Below, piece after piece: positions 40,439 to 47,508 of a stretch of DNA of 47,508 nt. Below the pieces are notes generated by a model. That model saw only the letters and a program-made list of their open reading frames with translations. It made no database searches and was not told the origin of the DNA. Numbering within the stretch: position 1 is the stretch's first letter; every line of letters starts with the position of its first letter. The position numbers and the translations under genes were made by a program. The stretch lies in assembly GCA_946407495.1 (NCBI GenBank), contig CAMJOB010000007.1, positions 1 through 47,508 on the forward strand. Reading direction: 5' to 3'. The DNA is from an uncultured Bacillota bacterium (GTDB taxonomy: Bacteria > Bacillota_I > Bacilli_A > RF39 > UBA660).

Positions 40439-41701
40439 ATGAGAAAGAAAAAGAAACAAGAAGAAATTACAGAACCAGTTATAGTTGGGGATGCAGATGT
40501 AGAAGCAACACCAAAGAAAAAAAGTAAAAAGATTAAGATCAAAGTTAAGGTTAAACGTGATCCTGAAACTGGTGAAGTTATAAAGAAACGTAGAGGTCGT
40601 AAGAAGAAAGAAGAACAATTAAGAGATGATATAGTTGTTGTTGAAGAAAATCGTAAATTAAAGAAATTTCATATTCATTCTTTTACGATTGGAGTTATCT
40701 TAATGGATCTTTGTGTTATTGCAGGTTTAATAGTTATTAATTTGGATACTTTTAAAAATTTCTGGGTTACTTCTGCTATGACTACAATGACTCATAAATA
40801 TTGGGCTTATACATTATATAGTGAAAAAACTATTAATAAGATTATGAGTGAAAACTATATTGAAGTTAATACTGATAGTGTTAACTTAGATGATATAGTT
40901 ATTGGTGATACTAGTGCTAAAACTCATTATGCTAGTAAATATGAAAAAGAACTATATACTAGAGATGAAGGTAATGAAGTTTATAAAATTATTCGTATAG
41001 ATGAAGGAAGATATAAAGGATATTTAACAGTAGCTTATGATCCTTCAGATGTTGAATTAGCTGTTTCATCTAAGCTTGGTAGAATTGGTGAAAGTGTTGC
41101 AGTATTATGTAGAAATAATGGTGGTTTAGTTGGTATCAATGCTGGTGGTTTCGAAGACTTAGATGGTTGGGGTAATGGTTCTGTTCCATTAGGTGCAATC
41201 ATCAAGAATGGTGAACTTGTTTGGAACCATCCAGGAGGTTCTGGTACATTAATAGGATTTACTAAAGATCATAAATTAGTTATGACTCCAGAAACTCCAG
41301 AACAAGCTATCTCTCATGGTATGGTTGATGCTATTGAATTTGGACCTAACTTAATTGTTAATGGTAAAGTATCTAAGATTCACGGTGATGGTGGCTGGGG
41401 ATATGCTCCTCGTAGTGTAATTGCTCAAAGAAGAGATGGTATTGTATTACTTTTAGAAATTGAAGGTCGTCTTCCTGGTTACTCTATTGGTGCTTCCATG
41501 AATGATGTAATTGAAATATTACTTCGTTATGGTGCTTATAATGCAGCTAACTTAGATGGTGGCGCTTCTGCTACTATGGCTGTAAATGGTAAATTATATA
41601 ATAGACCAAGCGCTGGTGGAGAATATGGTGGAAGAACAGTTTCTAATGCATGGATTGTTACTAATAAAGGTAAGAAGACTTGTGTTGGATGTCCATATTA
41701 A
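40439..41701 (+). CDS. Phosphodiester glycosidase (NAGPA-like) membrane protein, paralogue 2
   Basis: 420 residues. A long, very basic cytoplasmic tail (about 1-75, Lys/Arg runs with KKRRGRKKKEE) and one membrane helix (about 82-103) precede TSAMTTMTHKYWAYTLYSEK, the same juxtamembrane segment as paralogue 1. The NAGPA domain follows (about 190-410): GINAGGFEDLDGWGNGSVP, IEFGPNLIVNGKV, YAPRSVIAQRRDGIVLLLEI and YNAANLDGGASATMAVNG. Two Cys end the protein (KTCVGCPY). AGGTGAT precedes the ATG. The basic tail, absent from paralogue 1, could contact nucleic acid or acidic lipids. Confidence 0.92.
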   Translation: MRKKKKQEEITEPVIVGDADVEATPKKKSKKIKIKVKVKRDPETGEVIKKRRGRKKKEEQLRDDIVVVEENRKLKKFHIHSFTIGVILMDLCVIAGLIVINLDTFKNFWVTSAMTTMTHKYWAYTLYSEKTINKIMSENYIEVNTDSVNLDDIVIGDTSAKTHYASKYEKELYTRDEGNEVYKIIRIDEGRYKGYLTVAYDPSDVELAVSSKLGRIGESVAVLCRNNGGLVGINAGGFEDLDGWGNGSVPLGAIIKNGELVWNHPGGSGTLIGFTKDHKLVMTPETPEQAISHGMVDAIEFGPNLIVNGKVSKIHGDGGWGYAPRSVIAQRRDGIVLLLEIEGRLPGYSIGASMNDVIEILLRYGAYNAANLDGGASATMAVNGKLYNRPSAGGEYGGRTVSNAWIVTNKGKKTCVGCPY

Positions 41702-41706
41702 AATGC

Positions 41707-41738
41707 AAAAATCTACAAGTAAAATTGTAGATTTTTTT
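41707..41738 (+). terminator. Intrinsic terminator
   Basis: A 12-bp stem (AAAAATCTACAA/TTGTAGATTTTT) with 6-base loop and T's. Confidence 0.85.
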
Positions 41739-41771
41739 CTTGTAGACATTTTAAAATATAAAAAAATAATA

Positions 41772-41777
41772 TATAAT
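41772..41777 (+). promoter_or_regulatory. -10 promoter of the type VII-like cassette
   Basis: TATAAT, 25 nt before the start at 41803. Confidence 0.5.
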
Positions 41778-41802
41778 GTTTTTATAATTGGGGTGAAGAG
41801 TT

Positions 41803-42177
41803 ATGCAATTTCAAGTATTAAATCCCTTTCAAGGTAATTATGTTACTGCTAGAAATGCTAGAGATGATTTAGACTTAGATGCTATTCTAGCTGGGTGTAA
41901 TCAAGTTGATGAACAAGCTAATAATTTAGATTATGGTGTGCGTAATTTATCATTATCTAAATCTAATTTTGATGTTGATTCTTTATCTATTGATAATAAA
42001 AGTATTGTTAATGATAATATAGATGAATATTGTGGAGCTTTAAGTAATTTAAAACAGGCAATATTAAATTCTACTTATGAGATACGTATTAATGCGATTA
42101 ATCAATTTAATGCGATGCAAGAAGCATATAATAATGCGGCTATTGAACAGGAAAATCAATTAGCAAATCAAAATTAA
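41803..42177 (+). CDS. Small helical protein, possible type VII substrate partner
   Basis: 124 residues, all polar and predicted helical, no membrane segment, one WXG100-sized helical hairpin (about 25-115) but no WXG motif. Such small helical proteins accompany LXG-type effectors as partner/chaperone proteins; the assignment rests on the DUF4176 gene and the large effector-like protein that follow and on size. GGGGTGAAGAG precedes the ATG. The next gene's in-frame ATG overlaps its stop. Confidence 0.6.
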   Translation: MQFQVLNPFQGNYVTARNARDDLDLDAILAGCNQVDEQANNLDYGVRNLSLSKSNFDVDSLSIDNKSIVNDNIDEYCGALSNLKQAILNSTYEIRINAINQFNAMQEAYNNAAIEQENQLANQN

Positions 42178-42191
42178 TGGTTGGTGATAAT

Positions 42192-42491
42192 ATGAATGAA
42201 GAAGATACAATGTTACCTTTAGGTAGTATTTTACGACTTAAAGGTGCTAAGCAAAACGTTGTTGTTATAGGATATGCAGTAATAGAAGAGGGCGATGTTA
42301 AACCATGGGATTATTTAGGTTGTCCTTATCCTACTGGTGTTATTGCTAGTGATCAAAATCTTATGTTTAATAAAGAAGATATTGACCGTGTTATATTTTT
42401 AGGATATAGTGCAGAAGAAGATAAGAAGTATAGAGATACTTTAAATCAAACATTAAAGAGGTTAAAATCTAATGGCAAACTTCCACTATGA
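42192..42491 (+). CDS. DUF4176 protein, type VII secretion-associated
   Basis: 99 residues from ATG 42192, 4 nt after GGTGAT; ATG 42177 overlaps the preceding stop and is an alternative. MLPLGSILRLKGAKQNVVVIGY, WDYLGCPYPTGVI and NKEDIDRVIFLGY are characteristic of DUF4176, whose genes are common beside LXG effectors and type VII (ESX) loci in Firmicutes. The protein probably helps fold or target the effector. The following gene starts inside its last 20 bases. Confidence 0.88.
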   Translation: MNEEDTMLPLGSILRLKGAKQNVVVIGYAVIEEGDVKPWDYLGCPYPTGVIASDQNLMFNKEDIDRVIFLGYSAEEDKKYRDTLNQTLKRLKSNGKLPL

Positions 42492-44292
42492 TGGAGAAAA
42501 AGTAAATAGTGGTGTCTCTAAGTTAAATCATCTTACTGAGGATTTACAAAATTATTCTAATGGTCTTTATTCTGCAACGAAAAATTTAGTATCTGCAAGA
42601 GGATTTGAACAATATGTTGGCGGTATTTCTGCTGGCAGTTTTTCTTGTGAAGTAGAGAATTTTACTTCAGGATTAAAGACTATTATTGATGAAGTGAGAA
42701 CTGAACAAATACAAATTTTAAATTTTAGTCAGAATACAGAGGATATTAAATTATTTTTAAGTTCTTTATCGGATGAAGAACAAAAAAAATATGACTTAGA
42801 GGAATTAGATATATTAAAAGATAGATCTAGTAATATATTTAAACGTGCTGGTGCTTCACTAGCGGTTACTGGATTAGGTATTGTTGAAGGATTAGGTAAT
42901 TTCTTAGAAACTGGTGCTGATTTATTGGTAATGGCTGGTTGTGGAATAGCTTCTATTTTTACAGCTGGTTTTGATTTGTTAACAGGTCGTAAAGGTGATA
43001 ACTCAATTACTAAGAGATTATGGGATTGGTGCCAAGGGTATTGTGCTGATAAAAAAGTAGAAAGTATTTTTAATAAATTTTATACGAAGACTGATGTTGG
43101 TAGGTCACTGAAAGCTAATGCATATGCTTTTGATGGTTTTAGAAACTTTGGTAAAGGTATAGGATATGTTGCTGGTATGGTAGGTCTTACTGTTTTAACT
43201 GGTGGTATATCTGCTGGTGGATTTAGTGCTACTAACTTAGCAGGTTCTATTAGTAGTACTAGATTAGCAGTTACTGCTGGTATAATGGGATTCTCATCAG
43301 GTACTTCAGATGCTTGGTCAGATGGAGCAACTGTATTAGATGGATTTAAGTATGGTCTTGCGAAAGGTGCATGGGAAGGTACTCAATGGTATCTAGGTGC
43401 TAAGATTAATACTATTTCTGGAGTAGGTAAGAATCTTGCTAGTCCGCTTGCTCAAGGTTTAGTAGATAAGTCTGTACGTATTGGTTTGGATACTGTAGAT
43501 GCAGCAGCTGGATCATTTATCCAACCAGCCATGAAAATGTTATATAAGTATGATAATAACAAGTCTTTTGGTGAAAACTATGGTGATAGATTTGAAGAAG
43601 CAGGAGGCTGGGGTAATGTTGCTACTCAAACAGCAATTGGTGCAGCAGTATCTGGAGTTTCTGAAACATTCAATTTACGTAAATTATTAAAAGATAATAA
43701 AGAATTTAAAGCTAGTGGTACAAGTGTAGCTACTGGTACAACTACTACAGCAGCTGCTGTAGGTACTATTGCAGCAACATCTAAAAATACTGTATCAAAT
43801 ACTTCTTCTGGTACTGCTAGAGCTTTATTAACAAGTAGTGCTGATAATGCAAGTAGTGGATTAAAAACAGGTGGTGTAAAGGTATCTACTACTACAGGTG
43901 CTGCTGGTACTATAAAAGGTGCTGTTTCAAAAACCACTACTTCTAGTAGTGCTAAAGAAATTGCTACTGCAGCAATGACTAATCAAGAGGCTAGAAAAGA
44001 AGTAGGTCAATTTATTGGTGGTAATGCAGTTTCTGCGGTAGGTAGTGGTTTATCTTCTGCAGGTATGGATTTTACTTCTGAATTTATTAAAAATTCAAGT
44101 AGTAGTATTGGTAAAGATACTGCAGGACAAGCTATTAAAGCAACTGTTGCAGCAACTGGTTCTAGTTTCGTAGAAGAAACAAAGAATGTTGTTACAACAT
44201 CTACTAGTGATATTAAAAATATTAAAGGAAATGCTGTTAAAACTACAACAACTACGACTACACGTGCAGTTGCTGTACCATTAACAGAGTAG
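42472..44292 (+). CDS. Large type VII effector-like protein
   Basis: 606 residues starting within the end of the DUF4176 gene. Residues 1-110 are helical with a hydrophobic heptad pattern as in ESX/LXG secretion domains (YDGEKVNSGVSKLNHLTEDL). A Gly/Ala-rich hydrophobic core (about 125-270, GLGIVEGLGNFLETGADLLV, YVAGMVGLTVLTGGISAGGF) could insert in membranes like glycine-zipper effectors. From about 400 the protein is low-complexity Ala/Ser/Thr/Gly, ending in Thr runs. No nuclease, NADase or ADP-ribosyltransferase motif is visible. It may be an effector or a surface/phage-like structural protein; the context favours the former. Confidence 0.75.
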   Translation: MANFHYDGEKVNSGVSKLNHLTEDLQNYSNGLYSATKNLVSARGFEQYVGGISAGSFSCEVENFTSGLKTIIDEVRTEQIQILNFSQNTEDIKLFLSSLSDEEQKKYDLEELDILKDRSSNIFKRAGASLAVTGLGIVEGLGNFLETGADLLVMAGCGIASIFTAGFDLLTGRKGDNSITKRLWDWCQGYCADKKVESIFNKFYTKTDVGRSLKANAYAFDGFRNFGKGIGYVAGMVGLTVLTGGISAGGFSATNLAGSISSTRLAVTAGIMGFSSGTSDAWSDGATVLDGFKYGLAKGAWEGTQWYLGAKINTISGVGKNLASPLAQGLVDKSVRIGLDTVDAAAGSFIQPAMKMLYKYDNNKSFGENYGDRFEEAGGWGNVATQTAIGAAVSGVSETFNLRKLLKDNKEFKASGTSVATGTTTTAAAVGTIAATSKNTVSNTSSGTARALLTSSADNASSGLKTGGVKVSTTTGAAGTIKGAVSKTTTSSSAKEIATAAMTNQEARKEVGQFIGGNAVSAVGSGLSSAGMDFTSEFIKNSSSSIGKDTAGQAIKATVAATGSSFVEETKNVVTTSTSDIKNIKGNAVKTTTTTTTRAVAVPLTE

Positions 44293-44307
44293 TTTGGGGG
44301 AATATAA

Positions 44308-45351
44308 ATGAATGAAAATGAAGATGTATTAGAAATAATTGAAGCTGGACTTCTAGGTTTTGCTACTGCAGATGCTTTAGGAGTTCCAGTAGAATTTACT
44401 ACTCGTGGATTACGTGAATCTGATCCAGTTAGTGAGATGCGTGGTAATGGTACTTATCCTGTTCCAGAAGGAACATGGAGTGATGATACTTCTATGACTA
44501 TTGCGACAATGGATTCTATTCGTGAGAGTGAAGGTATCAATTATGAAGATATAATGGATAAGTATTGTGATTGGGTATTTAATAGTAAATATACTGCGAC
44601 TGATCAAGTATTTGATGTAGGTAGAACTACAGGACAAGCATTAGATAATTATTATAAAACTAAGATTAAAGCTGTAGAGTGTGGTGGAAGAGAAGATTCT
44701 AGTAATGGTAATGGTTCTTTAATGAGAATGCTTCCAATAGTTTATTATCTACACTATAGTGATTTAGATGAAAATACTAAGACTGAAATAATTGATAATT
44801 ATTCATCTTTAACTCATGCTCATGAGATTAGTAAATTAGGATGTAGAATTTATTATGATTATATGGATGGATTACTATCTGGTCTTAATAAAGAAGAAGC
44901 ATATGATAAATTAAAATATAAAGAATATCCTAAGTATTATAGTGAAGATAGTATTTTAAAATACGAAAGAGTATTAGATGGTTCTTTAAGTACATTAAAT
45001 AAAGAAGATATTAAATCTACAGGATATGTTGTTGATACATTAGAGGCAGCTATATGGTGTAATCTAGCATCTAATTCATATGAAGATGCTGTTGTTAAAG
45101 CTGTTAATCTTGGAGATGACACAGATACAGTAGGTGCTATTACTGGTAGTATTGCTGGTACTATTTATGGTTTAGAAGCTATACCTGAGAGATGGTTATC
45201 TAAGGTACGTAAGTTAGATGAATTAAAGAGTATTGCGACAGGTTATTGTTCAGTTGTATGTGACAACAATGAAAAAGTTTCTGATCTTTTCTATGATACT
45301 GATGAGATAGATAATATTACTAGTGATGAAGATAAAGCTAATAGTTTATAA
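44308..45351 (+). CDS. ADP-ribosylglycohydrolase family protein
   Basis: 347 residues. Removes ADP-ribose from proteins (DraG/ARH family) using two metal ions. Metal-binding sites are visible: GTWSDDTSMT with D59 and D60, the GGREDSSNGNGSLMRM stretch, and GDDTDTVGA with D270, D271 and D273. Shape and length are normal for the family. GGGGGAAT lies 7 nt before the ATG and only 15 bases separate it from the effector-like gene, so it is the last gene of that operon. It might act as an antidote or regulator for an ADP-ribosylating effector; no such transferase is recognised in the window. Confidence 0.93.
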   Translation: MNENEDVLEIIEAGLLGFATADALGVPVEFTTRGLRESDPVSEMRGNGTYPVPEGTWSDDTSMTIATMDSIRESEGINYEDIMDKYCDWVFNSKYTATDQVFDVGRTTGQALDNYYKTKIKAVECGGREDSSNGNGSLMRMLPIVYYLHYSDLDENTKTEIIDNYSSLTHAHEISKLGCRIYYDYMDGLLSGLNKEEAYDKLKYKEYPKYYSEDSILKYERVLDGSLSTLNKEDIKSTGYVVDTLEAAIWCNLASNSYEDAVVKAVNLGDDTDTVGAITGSIAGTIYGLEAIPERWLSKVRKLDELKSIATGYCSVVCDNNEKVSDLFYDTDEIDNITSDEDKANSL

Positions 45352-45376
45352 AAAGATGGTTAAGCCATCTTTTTTT
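45350..45376 (+). terminator. Intrinsic terminator of the type VII-like operon
   Basis: A 10-bp stem (AAAAAGATGG/CCATCTTTTT) with 5-base loop; the stop codon of the hydrolase lies at its left end. Confidence 0.85.
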
Positions 45377-45417
45377 GTTTAATAAAAAATAAAATTGAAT
45401 TCATTTGTTTAATAATA

Positions 45418-45423
45418 TATAAT
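45418..45423 (+). promoter_or_regulatory. -10 promoter of the DUF285 gene
   Basis: TATAAT, 23 nt before the start at 45447. Confidence 0.5.
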
Positions 45424-45446
45424 TAAATAAGATAGGAGACTTGTTT

Positions 45447-47508
45447 ATGAAGAGACTTTTACAAATAATCTTTGTTACAATTATGTGTTTCTCGTTGTTT
45501 TCTTGTTTTACTGTTAAAGCTGATGAAAGTAAACTTACTTTAGAGAATATTAGGGTAGGAGAAAAATCTACGGCAGTAGGTGTTAATAAGTTAAAACTAG
45601 TTAATACTGATGTTACTAATGATATGTTCTTTAATAAAGTAGGGGACTATATTACTTATAATGTAGTTATTAAAAATACTAGTGATAAAGACTTTATTAT
45701 TAAAGAAATAAATGATGATAATGAGAATGAGTATATTACATATGATTATCTAAATTATCAAGATAAGGTTGTTGCTGCTGGAAGTGAAGCTACTGTAAAT
45801 GTTAAAGCTACTTATTCTAAAAAATCTTCTAATAAAGTTATAAGCGCAAGTGCGGTTAATTTTAATGTATTATATGAAAGTTATTCAGGTAATCATAATG
45901 CAAATACGGTAGATAAAATAATTATTTATATTTCATTATTTATGCTATCTGTTTTAGGTTTTATTTTAACTTTTACATTTAATAAAAAACATATGGCTAC
46001 ATATTTAATTATAGTTTTAGGCATTGGAGTATTATTGCCATATGGAGTTAGGGCTAAGAGTGGGGTTATTACATTTAAAATAAATAATAATATTACAGAA
46101 AATTCTGTTTCGTTTTTGAAGACTGGAAGAGAAATAGATTTAAAATTAGTTACTATTTCGTCTAGTGAAAATCTACATTGGGTTAATAAAAAAAATACTG
46201 ACGAGTATTCATTAATGACAGCTGGTTATGATAGTAGTGTTATAGATAGTTTTTATGGAGAAGATTATTGGAGTTATCAATATTATTCTTCTTATAATAT
46301 TGATTATTTTGTAGTTAATGCAACTGAGGAACAATATGATTTAGTTAAGAATACATTGAATGATTCAAATATTATTTCTGTAGATGATTCTTTAATGCCA
46401 ACATATTATTGGTATGATAATGGTGTTTTTTATATTTATTCTTTAGCAGATACGATTATGTTGAATGAAGATTCATCTTACTTATTTGGTTATCTTAATG
46501 GTATGTCTTCTATTGATTTAAGTAAATTTAATACATCTAATGTAATTAAAATGAACAGCATGTTTTATCAATGTAATAAAGTCGAGCAGTTAGACTTGAG
46601 TAATTTTGATACATCTAAAGTTGTTAATATGAAAGAAATGTTCAATGAGTGTGAAAAATTAAAAAACTTGAATTTAGAAAGTTGGAATTTTTCATTTGTT
46701 ACTAATATGGACTCAATGTTTTATAATTGTAATTCTGTTGAAACAATTAAATTTGGAAAGATTAATACATCAAATGTAACTGATATGTCTGCAATGTTTA
46801 TGGATTGTGAAAATCTTTCTTCTCTTAATTTAAGCAATTTTGATACATCAAAAGTAACTGATATGTTTGGTATGTTTGCTAGATGTTCAAGTTTAACAAG
46901 TTTGAATTTGTCTAGTTTTGATACATCAAAAGTTAAAGATATGTCTTTTATGTTTCAATTATGTGAAAAATTAACAAGATTAGATTTAAGTAATTTTGAT
47001 ACACATAATGTTACTAATATGGCGGCAATGTTTAATGCTAGTGGTAAATTGAATTATTTAGATGTTAGTAGTTTTGATACAAGTAATGTTACTGATATGT
47101 CTTCTATGTTTGCTATTTATTCATTTGATGATGAGAATTATGAATATACTCCAGGTTTACTAACAACATTAGACCTTTCAAATTTTGATACGCATAATGT
47201 TACAAATATGAACAGAATGTTTTGGCATTCTGGATTTGTTAACTTAGATTTGAGTGGTTTTGATACTTCAAAAGTTGAAGATATGAGTGGTATGTTTGAA
47301 AACTGTAATGTTTTAGAATCTTTAGATATATCTAGTTTTAATACTTTAAATGTAGTAGATATGAGTAATATGTTCGTTGAATGCTGTAAGTTGTCCTCTC
47401 TTGATGTTTCTAGTTTTGATACTTCTAATGTTGAAAATATGAATATGATGTTCGGCTACTGCGAAGAACTTACATCATTGAACGTTTCAGGATTTAATGT
47501 TTCTAATG
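45447..47508 (+). CDS. DUF285/BspA-like leucine-rich repeat surface protein, 3' truncated
   Basis: The frame is open from ATG 45447 (TAGGAGAC upstream) to the window end, 687 codons. A signal peptide (about 1-27, ending VKADES) is followed by a beta-sandwich adhesin module (about 30-140) and two membrane helices (about 155-175 and 183-205), after which the chain is outside again. From about residue 353 it carries at least 12 repeats of about 25-26 residues of the form LDLSNFDTSKVTDMSxMF, the DUF285/BspA family repeat known from mycoplasma and gut Firmicutes surface proteins. Repeat 8 is extended. The protein likely binds host or microbial surfaces. Confidence 0.9.
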   Translation, partial: MKRLLQIIFVTIMCFSLFSCFTVKADESKLTLENIRVGEKSTAVGVNKLKLVNTDVTNDMFFNKVGDYITYNVVIKNTSDKDFIIKEINDDNENEYITYDYLNYQDKVVAAGSEATVNVKATYSKKSSNKVISASAVNFNVLYESYSGNHNANTVDKIIIYISLFMLSVLGFILTFTFNKKHMATYLIIVLGIGVLLPYGVRAKSGVITFKINNNITENSVSFLKTGREIDLKLVTISSSENLHWVNKKNTDEYSLMTAGYDSSVIDSFYGEDYWSYQYYSSYNIDYFVVNATEEQYDLVKNTLNDSNIISVDDSLMPTYYWYDNGVFYIYSLADTIMLNEDSSYLFGYLNGMSSIDLSKFNTSNVIKMNSMFYQCNKVEQLDLSNFDTSKVVNMKEMFNECEKLKNLNLESWNFSFVTNMDSMFYNCNSVETIKFGKINTSNVTDMSAMFMDCENLSSLNLSNFDTSKVTDMFGMFARCSSLTSLNLSSFDTSKVKDMSFMFQLCEKLTRLDLSNFDTHNVTNMAAMFNASGKLNYLDVSSFDTSNVTDMSSMFAIYSFDDENYEYTPGLLTTLDLSNFDTHNVTNMNRMFWHSGFVNLDLSGFDTSKVEDMSGMFENCNVLESLDISSFNTLNVVDMSNMFVECCKLSSLDVSSFDTSNVENMNMMFGYCEELTSLNVSGFNVSN
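46503..47508 (+). repeat. Tandem DUF285 repeats, at least 12 units
   Basis: Units of about 75-78 bases, core pattern LDLSxFDTSxVxxMxxMF with Cys near the end in most (FYQCNK, FNECEK, FARCSS). One unit (about 47056-47166) has an 11-residue insertion. DNA copies are diverged, so this is an old array. Confidence 0.9.

Noticed and set aside
43626-43937. Minus-strand gene inside the effector-like gene
   Set aside because: Shadow of the Ala/Ser/Thr low-complexity region; no promoter or ribosome binding site.
42472-44292. ADP-ribosyltransferase domain in the effector-like protein
   Set aside because: No R-S-E or H-Y-E type motifs could be recognised; the C-terminal part is low-complexity.
46503-47508. 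CRISPR or satellite array
   Set aside because: The periodicity is at protein level (DUF285); DNA units are diverged and in frame.

Overview
The window is a very AT-rich, almost entirely plus-strand stretch of a Gram-positive (Firmicutes) chromosome. TGA works as a stop (fmt, rlmN, prpC and rsgA all end in TGA), so the code is table 11 and not the mycoplasma code. The order priA, fmt, rlmN, prpC, prkC, rsgA, rpe is the classic Firmicutes block, a sigma factor followed by spoVAC-AD-AE indicates an endospore former or recent descendant of one, and scpA-scpB and SipW-type signal peptidase fit too. Low GC, short intergenic spaces, many one-TM exported proteins, InlB-type B repeats and BspA/DUF285 repeats suggest an uncultured gut Bacilli lineage (RF39/Erysipelotrichales-like). 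That placement is inference from gene content.

Layout. 1-2310: an exported beta-sandwich-like protein (cut by the window edge) and a prepilin-signal protein with an InlB B repeat. 2368-12633: DNA replication restart, translation initiation, rRNA modification, the PP2C phosphatase/PASTA kinase pair, ribosome GTPase RsgA and Rpe, with unknown membrane proteins inserted; rsmB, which usually sits between fmt and rlmN, is absent. 12674-17175: a Pro/Ala/Val-rich membrane protein, Tex, a Thr-tailed membrane protein and a small nucleoside-deoxyribosyltransferase-like protein. 17254-19706: SigF/SigG-like sigma factor without a usual start codon, then spoVAC, spoVAD, spoVAE. 19764-22866: two exported unknowns, the single minus-strand gene (RNHCP zinc protein), scpA and scpB. 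22931-25283: two glycosyltransferase-type proteins. 25350-25589: tRNA-Leu(CAA), tRNA-Thr(CGU), tRNA-Thr(GGU). 25663-29572: a polytopic membrane protein, an IMP dehydrogenase strikingly like that of Tritrichomonas foetus, a SipW-type signal peptidase with a long C-terminal extension and a small protein. 29622-32864: lipoprotein, helical unknown, SAM methyltransferase, RluA-type pseudouridine synthase. 32954-36706: an Ala/Pro/Val repeat protein, a signal-peptidase-like protein lacking the catalytic His, and a polysaccharide set (GT4, Alg14-like, Alg13-like). 36796-41701: two phosphodiester-glycosidase paralogues interleaved with membrane proteins. 41803-45351: a type VII secretion-like cassette (helical protein, DUF4176, large effector-like protein) ending in an ADP-ribosylglycohydrolase. 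45447-end: a DUF285/BspA repeat surface protein running off the window.

Regulation looks uniform: nearly every transcription unit begins with an extended -10 (TGnTATAAT or close) only 16-30 nt before the start codon, often directly abutting the T-tract of the upstream intrinsic terminator. The best candidates for something new are the type VII-like cassette with ADP-ribosylglycohydrolase (41803-45351), the paired phosphodiester glycosidase locus (36796-41701), the start-codon-less sigma factor, the inactive signal peptidase paralogue and the prepilin/B-repeat fusion. No CRISPR array, insertion sequence, rRNA or riboswitch was recognised. No gene-free gap exceeds 300 bases apart from 25284-25662, which holds the three tRNAs, two terminators and two promoters.
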